Of a stretch of DNA of 64,000 bases, positions 7,638 to 16,608 are shown one piece after another. The translations under genes and the position numbers were made by a program. Within the stretch, counting starts at the first letter, position 1, and each line of letters starts with the position of its first letter. Source of the DNA: Actinoplanes lobatus (lineage in GTDB: Bacteria; Actinomycetota; Actinomycetes; Mycobacteriales; Micromonosporaceae); contig NZ_JACHNC010000001.1 of NCBI RefSeq assembly GCF_014205215.1, positions 8,242,501 through 8,306,500 of the forward strand. The letters are read 5' to 3'. Under the pieces are notes generated by a model. It did no database searches, was not told where the DNA came from, and saw nothing but the letters and a program-made list of their open reading frames with translations.

Positions 7638-9382
7638 GAATCCGTCTCGGCATGATCGCGGTGATCGCCGGGCTTCTTCTCTGGCCCGCACAGCCGGCCG
7701 AGGCGCACCCGGTCGACAGTTTCTCGGTCAACCAGTACGCGGGCCTCACCCTGTACCCCGGCCGCATCGACGTGACCGCCGCGGTAGACGCCGCCGAGAT
7801 CCCGACACTCCAGGAGAAGCCGCTGGTGGACGTGGACGGCGACGGTGTCCTGTCGCCCGCCGAGCGCGCCGTCCACGCGGCGGCGGAGTGTCAGCGCCTG
7901 GCTGCGGGCCTCGCGGTGTCAGCGGGCGGCGAGCGCCTGGTGTGGACCGTCGCCGATCCCCGGTACGAGGTGCTGCCCGGTTCCGGCGGCCTGTCCATCA
8001 GCCGCCTCGACTGCGTCCTGAGTGCCCCCGCCCGGCTGTCCGGCGCCACCACCATCCAGATCGACAACGATTATCGTTCGGATCGGGTCGGCTGGAGGGA
8101 GATCACGGCCAACGGCGCCGGGATAGCCCTCTCCGAGTCCGCCCTGCCGACCGAAAGCGTCACCGACGGCTTGCGCACCTACCCCACCGACCTGCTCGCC
8201 TCACCGCCGGACGTCCGCTCCGCCACCGTCGGGATCGGCGGCGCAACCAGCGTCGGCGGGAGCGGCGCGACCGGAGGCGGCGCGGGCGGCTCAGCGGCCG
8301 CGACCGGCAACGCCCCGGACCTCACCGGCGGCCCGCGATGGCTGGCCGCCGCACAGACCCGGGTGGAGACGACCGTCGGCGGACAGCTCACCCCACTGGT
8401 GGTCGGCCTGGCCTTCCTTCTGGCACTGCTGCTCGGCGCCGGCCACGCGGTCCTGCCCGGCCACGGCAAGACAATCATGGCCGCCTACTTCGCGGGCCGT
8501 CAGGGCCGCATCCGCGACGCACTCGCCGTCGGCGGCACGGTCACTCTCACCCACACCGGTACGGTCCTCGCGCTCGGCCTCCTCCTCAGCACCTCGACCG
8601 CCCTGGCCGGCGAACGGGCTCTGAGCGTCCTCGGCATCGTGAGCGGTCTCCTGGTAGTAGCCGTAGGCGCGACGATGCTGATCTCCGCCCTGCGTTCCCG
8701 CAGCTCGGGCGCCCACTCCCACGGTTGGCCCGGCCACTCCCACACCCACGGCCCGCACACCCACACCCACACCCACACCCACGGCCCGCGCTCTCACACC
8801 CACGGCCCGCACGGACACACCCACGCCTCCGGCCCGCACGGACACGCTCACGGCGCGCACTCCACTACCCACTCCCACGACCCGGATGATCACGCGTACG
8901 CCCACTGCCGCGACGATGTCGATCCGAGCGGACATAATCACCCCCACACCCCCCACTCCCGTGACGAGCGGGCCGAGCAGGCCAGGCAGACCGGAAAGGG
9001 TGAGCAGCACGATCGGGCGCCTCGGCGTACGCGACGCTGGCTCGGCCTCGCCGGAATCGGCCTCGCCGGAGGCCTGGTGCCCAGCCCGTCAGCCCTGGTG
9101 GTCCTGCTCGGCGCGATCGGTCTCGGCCGCGCCGGCCTGGGTGTGGCACTCGTCATCGCCTACGGCCTGGGCATGGCCGCCACCCTGACCGCGATCGGCC
9201 TCCTGCTGGTGGTGGCCCAGAACCGGCTCTCCCGGCTGATCACCAGCGGCGGCCGAGCCGCCCACCTGGGCAGTCGGCTGTCCCACCTCGGCGCCCGGCT
9301 CGCCGCGACCGCGCCCACGGCCACCGCCGCCCTGGTCGTCATCGTCGGCCTGGGCATCGGCCTCCGGGCAGCGGCGGCTTGA
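7634..9382 (+). CDS. NicO/RcnA-type nickel-cobalt exporter with His-rich loop
   Basis: A 582-residue membrane protein. A signal segment and an extracytoplasmic domain (~25-240) come first, with a calcium-loop-like DVDGDGVLSPAE at ~60. Membrane helices with the NicO motif GAGHAVLPGHGKT follow. A loop at ~360-445 contains about 27 histidines in HSHTHGPH-type repeats. The last helices carry the second motif (GLAGGLVPSPSALVVLLGAI). This is the architecture of RcnA/NicO efflux proteins, in which the His-rich cytoplasmic loop binds Ni or Co. The large N-terminal extension is absent from short RcnA proteins but occurs in actinobacterial homologues. It is coupled to the TPR gene. Confidence 0.9.
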   Translation: MRIRLGMIAVIAGLLLWPAQPAEAHPVDSFSVNQYAGLTLYPGRIDVTAAVDAAEIPTLQEKPLVDVDGDGVLSPAERAVHAAAECQRLAAGLAVSAGGERLVWTVADPRYEVLPGSGGLSISRLDCVLSAPARLSGATTIQIDNDYRSDRVGWREITANGAGIALSESALPTESVTDGLRTYPTDLLASPPDVRSATVGIGGATSVGGSGATGGGAGGSAAATGNAPDLTGGPRWLAAAQTRVETTVGGQLTPLVVGLAFLLALLLGAGHAVLPGHGKTIMAAYFAGRQGRIRDALAVGGTVTLTHTGTVLALGLLLSTSTALAGERALSVLGIVSGLLVVAVGATMLISALRSRSSGAHSHGWPGHSHTHGPHTHTHTHTHGPRSHTHGPHGHTHASGPHGHAHGAHSTTHSHDPDDHAYAHCRDDVDPSGHNHPHTPHSRDERAEQARQTGKGEQHDRAPRRTRRWLGLAGIGLAGGLVPSPSALVVLLGAIGLGRAGLGVALVIAYGLGMAATLTAIGLLLVVAQNRLSRLITSGGRAAHLGSRLSHLGARLAATAPTATAALVVIVGLGIGLRAAAA

Positions 9383-9416
9383 GATCCCACTCGCCACGGT
9401 CCCAGAATTCATCGAC

Positions 9417-9905
9417 ATGAGCCGTCCCCGAGTGCTGCGGTCGTTGGCTGGTCTGCTCTTCTTCTCGGTTGCCGGAGGTGTGCTGATCTGCCTGCCGCTG
9501 CTTGCCGCGCTGGCGTTTCTGACCGCGGCGGACCCCGGGCGGGCGCCGGTCGGGCTGATCGCCGTGATGGCAGGGTTTGCGCTGCTCGGGACCTTTCTGC
9601 TGCGGCTCGCGATGATGCGGGTCGTGTTACACGACGACCACATCGCACTGGTGAATCCGCTGCGGACGTTCCGGTACTACTGGTTCGACGTAGAGGACAT
9701 CGACATCGTCTCCAGTGGTGGGTGGATCGTCCGGGTCTGGGCCGGTGGGGTGCCGCGCTGGGCGTGGGGAGTGTCGCGAATCGGACGGTTCGGGCTGCCG
9801 TTCGCGAGCGTGTACGACGACCCGGCCCAGGACGCGCCACGCTTCGTCCACGACGGCTATCGCGCCATGCGAACCGCCTGGCAGCGGGGAAACCGTCGCC
9901 GATGA
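9417..9905 (+). CDS. Small membrane protein with PH-like domain
   Basis: A 162-residue protein. Two membrane helices (residues ~12-35 and ~43-63) are followed by a beta-rich region (VVLHDDHIALVNPLRTFRYY, then FDVEDIDIVSSGGWIVRVW) that resembles the bacterial PH-like domain of small actinobacterial membrane proteins. No catalytic motif is seen and the function is unknown. Confidence 0.65.
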   Translation: MSRPRVLRSLAGLLFFSVAGGVLICLPLLAALAFLTAADPGRAPVGLIAVMAGFALLGTFLLRLAMMRVVLHDDHIALVNPLRTFRYYWFDVEDIDIVSSGGWIVRVWAGGVPRWAWGVSRIGRFGLPFASVYDDPAQDAPRFVHDGYRAMRTAWQRGNRRR

Positions 9906-9969
9906 CCCGTCGTTTCTCAGCCGCCGAGGCAAGGTTTCCCCGGCCCTGGCAGCGGGAGAACATCGCCGG

Positions 9970-10377
9970 TCAGCCGCCGGGGCAGGGGTGGCCGCCGCTC
10001 GTCGGGATGCAGACGGTCACCTCGGGGACGGGTTCCAGGGTGGGCGGGACGGTACCGATCAGCGGGGCCGCGGACTGGGTCGCGGCCATGGCGTAGACGG
10101 CCATGAACAGCAGCATTCCGGCCAGGGCGCCGAGGAAGTGGGTGCGCCAGTAGCGGTCGCGGAGCATGACCGCCACGAGCAGACCCAGCAACGGTACGGC
10201 CACGTTGAGCCCCATCGCCGTGCTCAGGTAGCGGTCGGTGACGGCCGCGAAGTGTTCGGCTTCGGCCCGGGTGGCGAGGGTGGGCAGGGTGTAGCGGCGG
10301 ATCAGGCCGACGATCAGCAGGAACGGCACGCCGTACAGCCAGCCGAAGAAGAGCGCGCCGAGCGTCGTACGTCTCAT
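9970..10377 (-). CDS. Small four-helix membrane protein
   Basis: A 135-residue hydrophobic protein starting at the ATG at 10377. Hydrophobic stretches at ~5-25, ~55-70 and ~80-100 predict three or four membrane helices, and the tail is short and Cys/Pro/Gly-rich. Its start overlaps the stop of the upstream gene (ATGA at 10374-10377), so the two form a translationally coupled pair. I do not recognise the family. Confidence 0.65.
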   Translation of the reverse strand: MRRTTLGALFFGWLYGVPFLLIVGLIRRYTLPTLATRAEAEHFAAVTDRYLSTAMGLNVAVPLLGLLVAVMLRDRYWRTHFLGALAGMLLFMAVYAMAATQSAAPLIGTVPPTLEPVPEVTVCIPTSGGHPCPGG

Positions 10378-10706
10378 CGGGCGACCGCCAGGACCAGACC
10401 GCCCAGCGCGCCCGCCACGGGGACCGCGACCACCGCGGTGAGGGTGCCCGCGAGCGGTGCCGAAGGCAGCCGCCGGGCGAACGGACCGGCCAGCACCAAC
10501 ACGATGATGATCATGGCGAGGAGGACCGGGCTGGCCAGCGCCAGGCCGAGGACGGCGGCCTCGCCAGGGGTGAGGCACCAGGAGGTGGCGTCGTCGCACG
10601 TCTGCTCGCCCGCCGACTGCACCGCACCGGCGATCACCGCGGCCACCACTGTGACCAGCCAGCCGAGCCCGACCAGCGCGGTGGTCCGGTACGAGGCCTC
10701 CCTCAT
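10374..10706 (-). CDS. Small three-helix membrane protein
   Basis: A 110-residue membrane protein with three hydrophobic segments (TTALVGLGWLVTVVAAVIAG, VLLAMIIIVLVLAGPF and the C-terminal helix) and two cysteines in the first external loop (TCDDATSWCL). It is first in a two-gene unit with the membrane protein downstream, overlapping it by 4 bp. Family not recognised. Confidence 0.65.
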   Translation of the reverse strand: MREASYRTTALVGLGWLVTVVAAVIAGAVQSAGEQTCDDATSWCLTPGEAAVLGLALASPVLLAMIIIVLVLAGPFARRLPSAPLAGTLTAVVAVPVAGALGGLVLAVAR

Positions 10707-10786
10707 GTGTCTCCCCGTTCAGCACAGTCGATATGTCCGGCCGGGACAGTAGTACCCACGCGCCCGGGGTCCGGCCCGAGTTTGTA

Positions 10787-10876
10787 CGGCCCGGTGCGTC
10801 ATACCTGCGTGGTACCCGCGCGGCACTGTCCGGCCCCGGTGCGGTCATACCTGGGTGGTACCCGCGCGCCCGAGGG
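10787..10876. repeat. Two-copy ~45-bp direct repeat
   Basis: GTGCGTCATACCTGCGTGGT (from 10794) and GTGCGGTCATACCTGGGTGG (from 10839) head two ~45-bp near-identical units, both continuing into TACCCGCGCG. Each contains the small dyad TACC-n5-GGTA. A degenerate third piece (AGTACCCACGCGC) lies near 10751. They lie in the divergent region between the membrane pair and the lipoprotein gene. Confidence 0.65.
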
Positions 10877-10931
10877 CTGGCCGGGATCCGTCATGATGTC
10901 CGCAAGCGATCGGCTACCTGGGGGAACAGTG

Positions 10932-11477
10932 ATGAGACGCGTCTGCGTGGCGGCCCTGCTCGTGCTCGCGCTGGCCGGGTGTGAGAAGGCGGAGCCGGCC
11001 CCGGCGACCACCGCGACCGCCGTGACCACCGTCGCCACCACGGAACCGGCGGCGGCGACGGCAGCGACGACGGCCGAGGTGGTTCTGGAGGACGGCCGGC
11101 ACCCGGTCTACCTCACCAAGGTGGCCGCCGGCACGGTGACCTTCGACCTGATCGAGTTCCTGACCGGCGACAAGGCCAAGGCGCGCTGGAAGAAAGAGCA
11201 TCCGGAGAATCCGGACGGGCCGGACAACGACTACATGATCGTGAACGAGAACCCGAAGCTGCGGACGCTGCCGGTCGCCGCGGACGCCGACTGCCAGGCG
11301 CTCGAGACGCTCGGCGGTGTCGACATGACGACAGTGCCCTGCAAGGACCTGGCGGCCTTCCTGAAGAAGCAGAACGAGGACCTCGACGTCTCCCCGCCGC
11401 ACATCGCGGTGCTGCCGTTCTGGCTGACGGTCGAGGACGGCACGGTCGTGCGGTTCGAGGAGCAGTTCCTGCCCTGA
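10932..11477 (+). CDS. Lipoprotein of unknown function
   Basis: A 181-residue protein. The signal MRRVCVAALLVLALAGC ends in a lipobox (LAGC), followed by a Thr/Ala-rich linker. The globular part contains HPVYLTKVAAGTVTFDLIEF and ends in a segment like HIAVLPFWLTVEDGTVVRF, a pattern of beta-strand domains in actinobacterial lipoproteins. A GTG one codon upstream (10929) is an equally possible start; both follow GGGGGAACA. The transporter gene starts 7 bp after its stop. Confidence 0.7.
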   Translation: MRRVCVAALLVLALAGCEKAEPAPATTATAVTTVATTEPAAATAATTAEVVLEDGRHPVYLTKVAAGTVTFDLIEFLTGDKAKARWKKEHPENPDGPDNDYMIVNENPKLRTLPVAADADCQALETLGGVDMTTVPCKDLAAFLKKQNEDLDVSPPHIAVLPFWLTVEDGTVVRFEEQFLP

Positions 11478-11484
11478 CAGACCG

Positions 11485-12408
11485 ATGGCGGGGGTGCTGA
11501 GCGGTTTCACCACGATCTGGGCGCTCGCCGCGCTCGGCTACGTGCTGGCCAGACGCCGTCTCCTGGGTGAGCACGCGCCACGGGTGCTGGGGCAGTTGGT
11601 GTTCTCGGTGGCGGGTCCGGCGCTGCTGTTCACGACACTGAGCCGTACCTCGCTGGACCGGATCGTCACCGGGGCGTCGCTGGTGTTCGTGGCGTCGACG
11701 ATCGTGGTGGCGGCCCTGTACGCGCTGGTCGCGCGGCTGGTGTGGAGGCGGGACGCGCGGACCGTCACGATCGGCACGCTCGGCGCGTCGTATGTGAACG
11801 CCGGCAACATGGGCCTGGCGATCGCGGCCTATGTGCTCGGTGACGTGTCGCTGGTCGTACCGGTGCTGCTCTTTCAGCTCTTGATCTTCGGTCCGATCGC
11901 GCTGGCCGTGCTGGATCTGGCCAGTGGGCAGGGGCGCCCGTCGGCGGCCCGGCTGGCGCTGTTGCCGGTCCGCAACCCGCTGATGATCGCGTCGGCCGCC
12001 GGGATCCTGGTGGCGGCGACCGGCTGGCATCCGCCGGATCTGCTGCTGGAGCCGTTCGAGCTGGTCGGGGCGGCGGCGGTGCCGGCCGCGCTGCTGGCGT
12101 TCGGGATGTCGCTGCCGGGAGCGCGGCCGTTGCGCGGCGGCCCGGATGCGCCGGAACGGTATCTCGCGGTGACGTTGAAGGTGGTGGTGCAGCCGCTTCT
12201 GGCGTACCTCATCGGGCGTCTCGTTCTTGATCTGCCGGACCACCAGGTTTTCGCCGCGGTGATCACGGCGGCGCTGCCGACCGCGCAGAACGTGTTCGTG
12301 TTCGCGCTGCGTTACCGGACGGCCGAGTCGCTGGCGCGGGACGTGGTGATGCTGTCGACGCTGGTGTCGGCGCTGGTCATGATCCTGGCGGCGGTCTTCC
12401 TCGCCTAG
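11485..12408 (+). CDS. AEC family (auxin efflux carrier-like) transporter
   Basis: A 307-residue polytopic membrane protein of typical AEC length, with about ten helices in two inverted halves. The conserved SYVNAGNMGLAIAAYVLGD segment around residue 100 and the matching ITAALPTAQNVFVFALRY near residue 260 are AEC signatures. Bacterial members export or exchange organic anions such as malate or malonate; the substrate cannot be told. It lies 7 bp after the lipoprotein gene, so cotranscription is likely. Confidence 0.88.
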   Translation: MAGVLSGFTTIWALAALGYVLARRRLLGEHAPRVLGQLVFSVAGPALLFTTLSRTSLDRIVTGASLVFVASTIVVAALYALVARLVWRRDARTVTIGTLGASYVNAGNMGLAIAAYVLGDVSLVVPVLLFQLLIFGPIALAVLDLASGQGRPSAARLALLPVRNPLMIASAAGILVAATGWHPPDLLLEPFELVGAAAVPAALLAFGMSLPGARPLRGGPDAPERYLAVTLKVVVQPLLAYLIGRLVLDLPDHQVFAAVITAALPTAQNVFVFALRYRTAESLARDVVMLSTLVSALVMILAAVFLA

Positions 12409-12504
12409 GCATCATTCGGCGCAGAGGGCCGAACCGGTATGCCGCATTCATGGATATCCGTCGATAGAAAGGAGGGGTCCCGTTCCCCATCCCCGGAGGT
12501 AGCC

Positions 12505-13044
12505 ATGCTGCTCCGCAGAATCGCCGCGGCCCTGGTCGCGGTCCTAGCCGTCGGCGGTTTCCAGGCGGTCACCGCCGCGCCCGCCGCCGCCGCGCCGCGC
12601 ACCCTCTACTACGACGCGAGCCAGGCCCAGGAGTTCAAGTCGGTCGTCGATCAGGGCGCCCAGATCTGGAACAGCCGGGTGACCAACGTGCGCCTGCTGC
12701 CGGTCCCGGCCGGATCAACCCCCAACATCCGGGTGTACGCCGACAACGGCTGGCCGCGCACACAGACCACGTCCCTGGGCAACGGCCGCTGGTACATGGG
12801 CCGGCAGGCGGTGGACCAGGGCTACTACCCGCCGCGGATCGCCGCTCACGAATTCGGGCACGTGCTCGGGCTGCCGGACCGGCGCACCGGTCTGTGCACC
12901 GATCTGATGTCCGGCAGCAGCGCGCCGGTGAGCTGCACCAACGCCTACCCGAACAGCACTGAGGCGAGCACCGTCAACAGGAATTTCGCGACCACGGCGA
13001 GCGTGCCGGCCCAGACCTTCATCTGGTCCGGCAGCCCGGCGTAG
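12505..13044 (+). CDS. Snapalysin-type secreted metalloprotease (M7)
   Basis: A 179-residue exported protease starting at the ATG at 12505, behind GGAGGT. A signal peptide ending APAAAA is followed by TLYYDASQAQEFK and the active-site motif HEFGHVLGLPD. This is the HExxHxxGxxD zinc site of snapalysins, here followed by the family's Met-turn region (CTDLMSG). Four cysteine positions fit two disulfides. Snapalysins are small Streptomyces-type proteases that cleave milk proteins. Unlike many, it has no adjacent LysR activator gene. Confidence 0.93.
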   Translation: MLLRRIAAALVAVLAVGGFQAVTAAPAAAAPRTLYYDASQAQEFKSVVDQGAQIWNSRVTNVRLLPVPAGSTPNIRVYADNGWPRTQTTSLGNGRWYMGRQAVDQGYYPPRIAAHEFGHVLGLPDRRTGLCTDLMSGSSAPVSCTNAYPNSTEASTVNRNFATTASVPAQTFIWSGSPA

Positions 13045-13049
13045 TGGAA

Positions 13050-13075
13050 GGGGCGCCGCTGGCAGGCGGCGCCCC
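13050..13075. terminator. Bidirectional terminator-like hairpin
   Basis: GGGGCGCCGC (13050-13059), loop TGGCAG, GCGGCGCCCC (13066-13075): a perfect 10-bp stem between the converging snapalysin and DUF6055 genes. Confidence 0.7.
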
Positions 13076-13087
13076 GACCCGTCGTGA

Positions 13088-15382
13088 CTACTTCGCGAAG
13101 GTCTTCACCTCGAGCAGGCCCACCGAGCCGGCGCCGGAGGAGGTCAGCGACACCCGCAGGCGGGTGGTGGTGACCGGGGTGAAGGTGACCGTGTTGTAGG
13201 CGTCGGCGGCCGTCGGGTATCCGCCGGCCGCGGGCACGTCGGCGTACGCCGAACCGGTCCAGTACTGGAGCTTCCAGGACGACGGCAGGCGTACACCGCC
13301 GGCGTCGTCGAAGAAGTAGACCTGGGCACGGCCGACCGTGACCGCGGACGGCCAGATCAGCTCGGCCCACTGGCTTCCGGCCTCCGGCCACGTTCCCCAT
13401 CGCGGGTTGACCGTGTCGTTCGACGCCGCCGGTTCGAGACCGTCGTTGAGGGCGCCGACCGTCTCCCACGGCGAGGTGCAGGAGGCGGACGCGGTCGCCG
13501 TACCGGAGAGGTTGGCGGTGGCCTGGGGAGCCGACGTCGTCGGCGCAGCCGATGAAGGGGTGACCGACGGGGTGGCCGAGGCGGTGGCCGAGGGGGTCGC
13601 CGAAGGTGTCGTCGCCGGCGTTTCGGAGAGCGCCAGGTCCGTGCTCGGGAAAGCGGTGAACGACGGGTTCACGTCGGTCTCCCCCGCCGTGCCGTCACAC
13701 TTGCGGTCCGGGTCGAACAGCAGATACGTGCCGGACGAGCAGGCGAAGGCGATCTCCGCGTCACCGCCGACCACGATGCTGCCGGACAGGTTGGCGCCGG
13801 CCTGGACGAGAGCGTTGTCCTTGACCACCGCGTTGCCGCCGACGGTGCCGCCGTTGACCCAGCCGAGGCCCTCGATCCGGGCGTTGCCGGTGACCGTGCC
13901 GCCCATCACGGCGGCCTTCGGCCCGACGTACGCGGTGGCCGCCACGCTGGCGTTCGCCGCGACCCAGCCGCCGCCGTTGGAGTGCCAGCGGCCGCCACCG
14001 GTCGGGTTCGGCTTCACGTGGCCGGGCTCGAAACCGGACGGCGTGGCCCCGGAGACGCGGAATTCGTACGGGAACCGGCGCGCCTTGGTGTATCCGTCGA
14101 GGAAGCCGTAGTGCGGGACCGCGCTGGGTGTGGCGGTGACGACCAGCCACACCTCGCTCTCGCCGGCCTGCAGCTGGAGGTCGATCTGGCCGTCGGTGCC
14201 GGTCTTGACGCCCGCGTAGCGTGGCGTGCCGTTCTTGACCGCCACCAGGCCGAACGTCCAGCCGCTCGCCCCGGTTTCGGCGTGGCCCTTGAGTCGCAAT
14301 CTGACCAGTCCACCGTCGGTCGACGGGACCAGCTTGATCTTGTTGAAGCCGTAGTCGGACGGCGCGACGCGACTGTTGATCTGGTAGTGCCCCAGACTTG
14401 AGTTGACCGCCTCAACATTGCCGCCGTTGTACGCATTGAGGAAGCCGGCGCCGTACACGTTGTTGATGAACGGCATCAATGTTGACCGGTTGCCGAAGTC
14501 GTAGGTGACCGTGCGGGTGGCGTACTCACCGAGACGCCGGTTGAGTTCGTTCTGGTCGATGCCCGCGATCCGCCGGTACACCTCGAGTGGATGCTCGGTG
14601 CTGCGGGCCTCGTTCCAGATCCGGTTGAACATCTCCAGGCCGTCACGGTCCTTGATGTACTGCGCGAGCATCCAGTTGCCGTAGTGATGCCGGCTGGAGC
14701 TGTAGTACAGGTTCTCCGAGCGCAGCCAGCGGGTCAGGTCACCGGCCGCCGTGGTGGGCAGCGCCTGCATGGCCATGAACTCGGCACTGGTCTCCCAGAA
14801 CGTGCCGGCCGAGGGGTCGGTGAAGCCGTAACCGCTGCGGCCCAGGAACGTGTAGTTCTGGAAGACGTGGGCCAGCTCGTGCGCCAGGCCCCACGATCCG
14901 GGCAGGGCCGCACCGGGGGCGACGTTGATGACGCCCACCTTCCCGTCGACCGAGCCACCGGTGGCCCAGGCGTCGAGCTCGGTGCGGTTCCAGGTGTTCG
15001 TGACAATGACGATGATCTTGTGCTGGGCCAGCAGCCCGGTCTCCGGCGTGAACTTCATGGTGTTCACATAGAAGCCGTAGAGGTTCTCCAGCTGGCTGAT
15101 CACGCTGTCCGGGTCGAAGTTGTACGGCGATGCCGCGGACTTCGGATCGGTGCCCGACTTCTCACCCCAGAGCAGGATGAAGTTGGTGGACTCCTTGGTG
15201 CGTTCGGCGACCCACGGCACCTCGCCGGTCTGGGCCCAGTAGGAGGGGATGTAGACGGTCTTGGTGGCCGCTGACGCGCGCGACATGATCTGGGGGATCA
15301 GACCGGCACTCGTGAGGAGTACCAGCGCGCACGCGATGACGAGCCACAGCTGCCGCCGTGATCGCGTTCGGGGGATCGGCAT
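13088..15382 (-). CDS. Secreted DUF6055 metallopeptidase-like protein with beta-helix and discoidin modules
   Basis: A 764-residue exported protein starting at the ATG at 15382. After a long signal (cut near SRASA) comes a DUF6055 domain with HELAH at 168-172 and a downstream ETSAEF at ~197. Together they form a gluzincin-like metal site: HExxH plus a distal Glu. Next come a jelly-roll region and then imperfect hexapeptide repeats (VAATAYVGPKAAVMGG, then GNARIEGLGWVNGG) predicting a left-handed parallel beta-helix. A Ser/Thr/Pro linker and a C-terminal F5/8C carbohydrate-binding domain finish it. It probably acts on a polymer-bound glycoprotein; the substrate is unknown. A CebR-like operator lies just upstream. 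Confidence 0.82.
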   Translation of the reverse strand: MPIPRTRSRRQLWLVIACALVLLTSAGLIPQIMSRASAATKTVYIPSYWAQTGEVPWVAERTKESTNFILLWGEKSGTDPKSAASPYNFDPDSVISQLENLYGFYVNTMKFTPETGLLAQHKIIVIVTNTWNRTELDAWATGGSVDGKVGVINVAPGAALPGSWGLAHELAHVFQNYTFLGRSGYGFTDPSAGTFWETSAEFMAMQALPTTAAGDLTRWLRSENLYYSSSRHHYGNWMLAQYIKDRDGLEMFNRIWNEARSTEHPLEVYRRIAGIDQNELNRRLGEYATRTVTYDFGNRSTLMPFINNVYGAGFLNAYNGGNVEAVNSSLGHYQINSRVAPSDYGFNKIKLVPSTDGGLVRLRLKGHAETGASGWTFGLVAVKNGTPRYAGVKTGTDGQIDLQLQAGESEVWLVVTATPSAVPHYGFLDGYTKARRFPYEFRVSGATPSGFEPGHVKPNPTGGGRWHSNGGGWVAANASVAATAYVGPKAAVMGGTVTGNARIEGLGWVNGGTVGGNAVVKDNALVQAGANLSGSIVVGGDAEIAFACSSGTYLLFDPDRKCDGTAGETDVNPSFTAFPSTDLALSETPATTPSATPSATASATPSVTPSSAAPTTSAPQATANLSGTATASASCTSPWETVGALNDGLEPAASNDTVNPRWGTWPEAGSQWAELIWPSAVTVGRAQVYFFDDAGGVRLPSSWKLQYWTGSAYADVPAAGGYPTAADAYNTVTFTPVTTTRLRVSLTSSGAGSVGLLEVKTFAK

Positions 15383-15405
15383 GAACCGGAACCATAGACC
15401 AAATC

Positions 15406-15419
15406 TGGAAGCGCTCCCA
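15406..15419. promoter_or_regulatory. CebR-like operator
   Basis: TGGAAGCGCTCCCA differs at one position from TGGGAGCGCTCCCA, the box bound by the cellobiose repressor CebR in streptomycetes. It lies 24 bp upstream of the DUF6055 start codon. It is shorter than the TGGAAAGCGCTCTCCA sites near 2 kb and is probably read by a different LacI-type protein. Confidence 0.65.
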
Positions 15420-15464
15420 GACCTGCTTAGGACGGACTTTCCCTGCCCTTTCGAGAGCCTTAAA

Positions 15465-15500
15465 ACGGACAGCCCCGGCGCTCGGCGCGCCGGGGCTGTT
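15465..15500 (-). terminator. Intrinsic terminator of chitinase gene
   Basis: ACAGCCCCGGCG (15469-15480) pairs with CGCCGGGGCTGT (15488-15499) around a 7-nt loop. On the minus strand the stem is followed by GTCCGTTTTAAGG, giving a short U tract. It lies 14 bp past the chitinase stop codon. Confidence 0.8.
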
Positions 15501-15513
15501 CCACTGCGTACGG

Positions 15514-16608
15514 TCAGCAGGAGAGGTTGGCACCCGGGCTCACGCCCAGGATCGCGCTGAACCGCTGGTAGGCGTCCACCCGGCTCTGCACCTGGGCCGG
15601 ATTGCCACCGTTGCACTCGAGCGACCCGTTGATGCTGCGGATCGTCTCCCCGAAGCCCCGGCTGTTGACCATGGCGTCGTGCGGGGTCATGGTGCCCGGA
15701 CCGCGCTGGGTCATCCAATACCAGACGGCCGTCTGGTAGGCGACCGACGACTCGTTCTTGACCCGGTCCGGGTTGTTCAGCAGGTCGATGCCGAGCGCGT
15801 CACCGGCCGCCTTGTAGTTGAAGTTCCAGCTCAGCTGGATCGGGCCACGGCCGTGGTAGGCGCTCTGCCCGGCCGGGCACCCGTACGACTGGCTGCGGTC
15901 GCAGTAGAGCGGCCAGTTCGCCTGGTTGATCTCCTCGACGTAGACCAGGCCGCCGGACTCGTGGTTGATGTTGGCGAGGAAGGCGGCGGCCTCCTGCTTC
16001 TTGACAGTGTCGCTGCCGGTGGTGGTGAACGCCGGGTACTTCTTGACGGCGTCGATCAGGCCGGCGTACGAGTAGAACGCGATCCGGCTCGGGAACATCT
16101 GGTTGAACTGGGCCTCGCTGACCGGGAAGCTTCCGGACCCGCCGCCGGGCGGCGGGGTGGTTCCGCCACCGGAGCAGGTGTACGGCGACCAGTACCAGGT
16201 GCTGATGACCGGGTCGTAGCCGGGGTTGTCGTGCGACGCCTGGTAGTACTGCCCGTTGGTGTAGCGGACGATCGACCCGGCCGCGTAGAACTGGCCGGCC
16301 ACCCAGTTCGGGTGGTTGCAGGCGCCGGCGGTCGGGGTGGTGCCGCCACCGCCACCGCAGGCGCCGTTGTCGGCCCACACCCCGGAGCCGCCGGTGCTGG
16401 GCGTCTCCCCCTGGGTCCACCACTTGGCGGTCCAGTTGCGGCCGCTGTAGGACGCCCGCATCCCGCCGGTGTAGACGGCCGTGTTGCTGTACGCGGCCAC
16501 GCACGCCTCGGCCGCATTCGACGCGGTCATCGGCAGGATCGCGGCGGCGGCGCCGGCCACGGCCACGCTGACCGCAGCCAGGATCGACAAGAGCCGTTTT
16601 CTGGGCAT
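15514..16608 (-). CDS. GH19 chitinase with two CBM5/12 modules
   Basis: A 364-residue secreted chitinase. After the signal (cut near SNA) residues ~35-85 and ~95-147 are two CBM5/12-type chitin-binding modules rich in aromatics (NWTAKWWTQGETP; SIVRYTNGQYYQASH and WYWSPYTC). Gly/Pro linkers join them to a GH19 domain (~160-364). The catalytic Glu lies in the motif INHESGG, with the second acid in VEEIN and the substrate-cleft sequence AYHGRGPIQLSWNFNY. GH19 enzymes cleave chitin by inversion. RBS GGAAGGTGAG precedes the ATG. It is monocistronic with its own terminator. Confidence 0.95.
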   Translation of the reverse strand: MPRKRLLSILAAVSVAVAGAAAAILPMTASNAAEACVAAYSNTAVYTGGMRASYSGRNWTAKWWTQGETPSTGGSGVWADNGACGGGGGTTPTAGACNHPNWVAGQFYAAGSIVRYTNGQYYQASHDNPGYDPVISTWYWSPYTCSGGGTTPPPGGGSGSFPVSEAQFNQMFPSRIAFYSYAGLIDAVKKYPAFTTTGSDTVKKQEAAAFLANINHESGGLVYVEEINQANWPLYCDRSQSYGCPAGQSAYHGRGPIQLSWNFNYKAAGDALGIDLLNNPDRVKNESSVAYQTAVWYWMTQRGPGTMTPHDAMVNSRGFGETIRSINGSLECNGGNPAQVQSRVDAYQRFSAILGVSPGANLSC

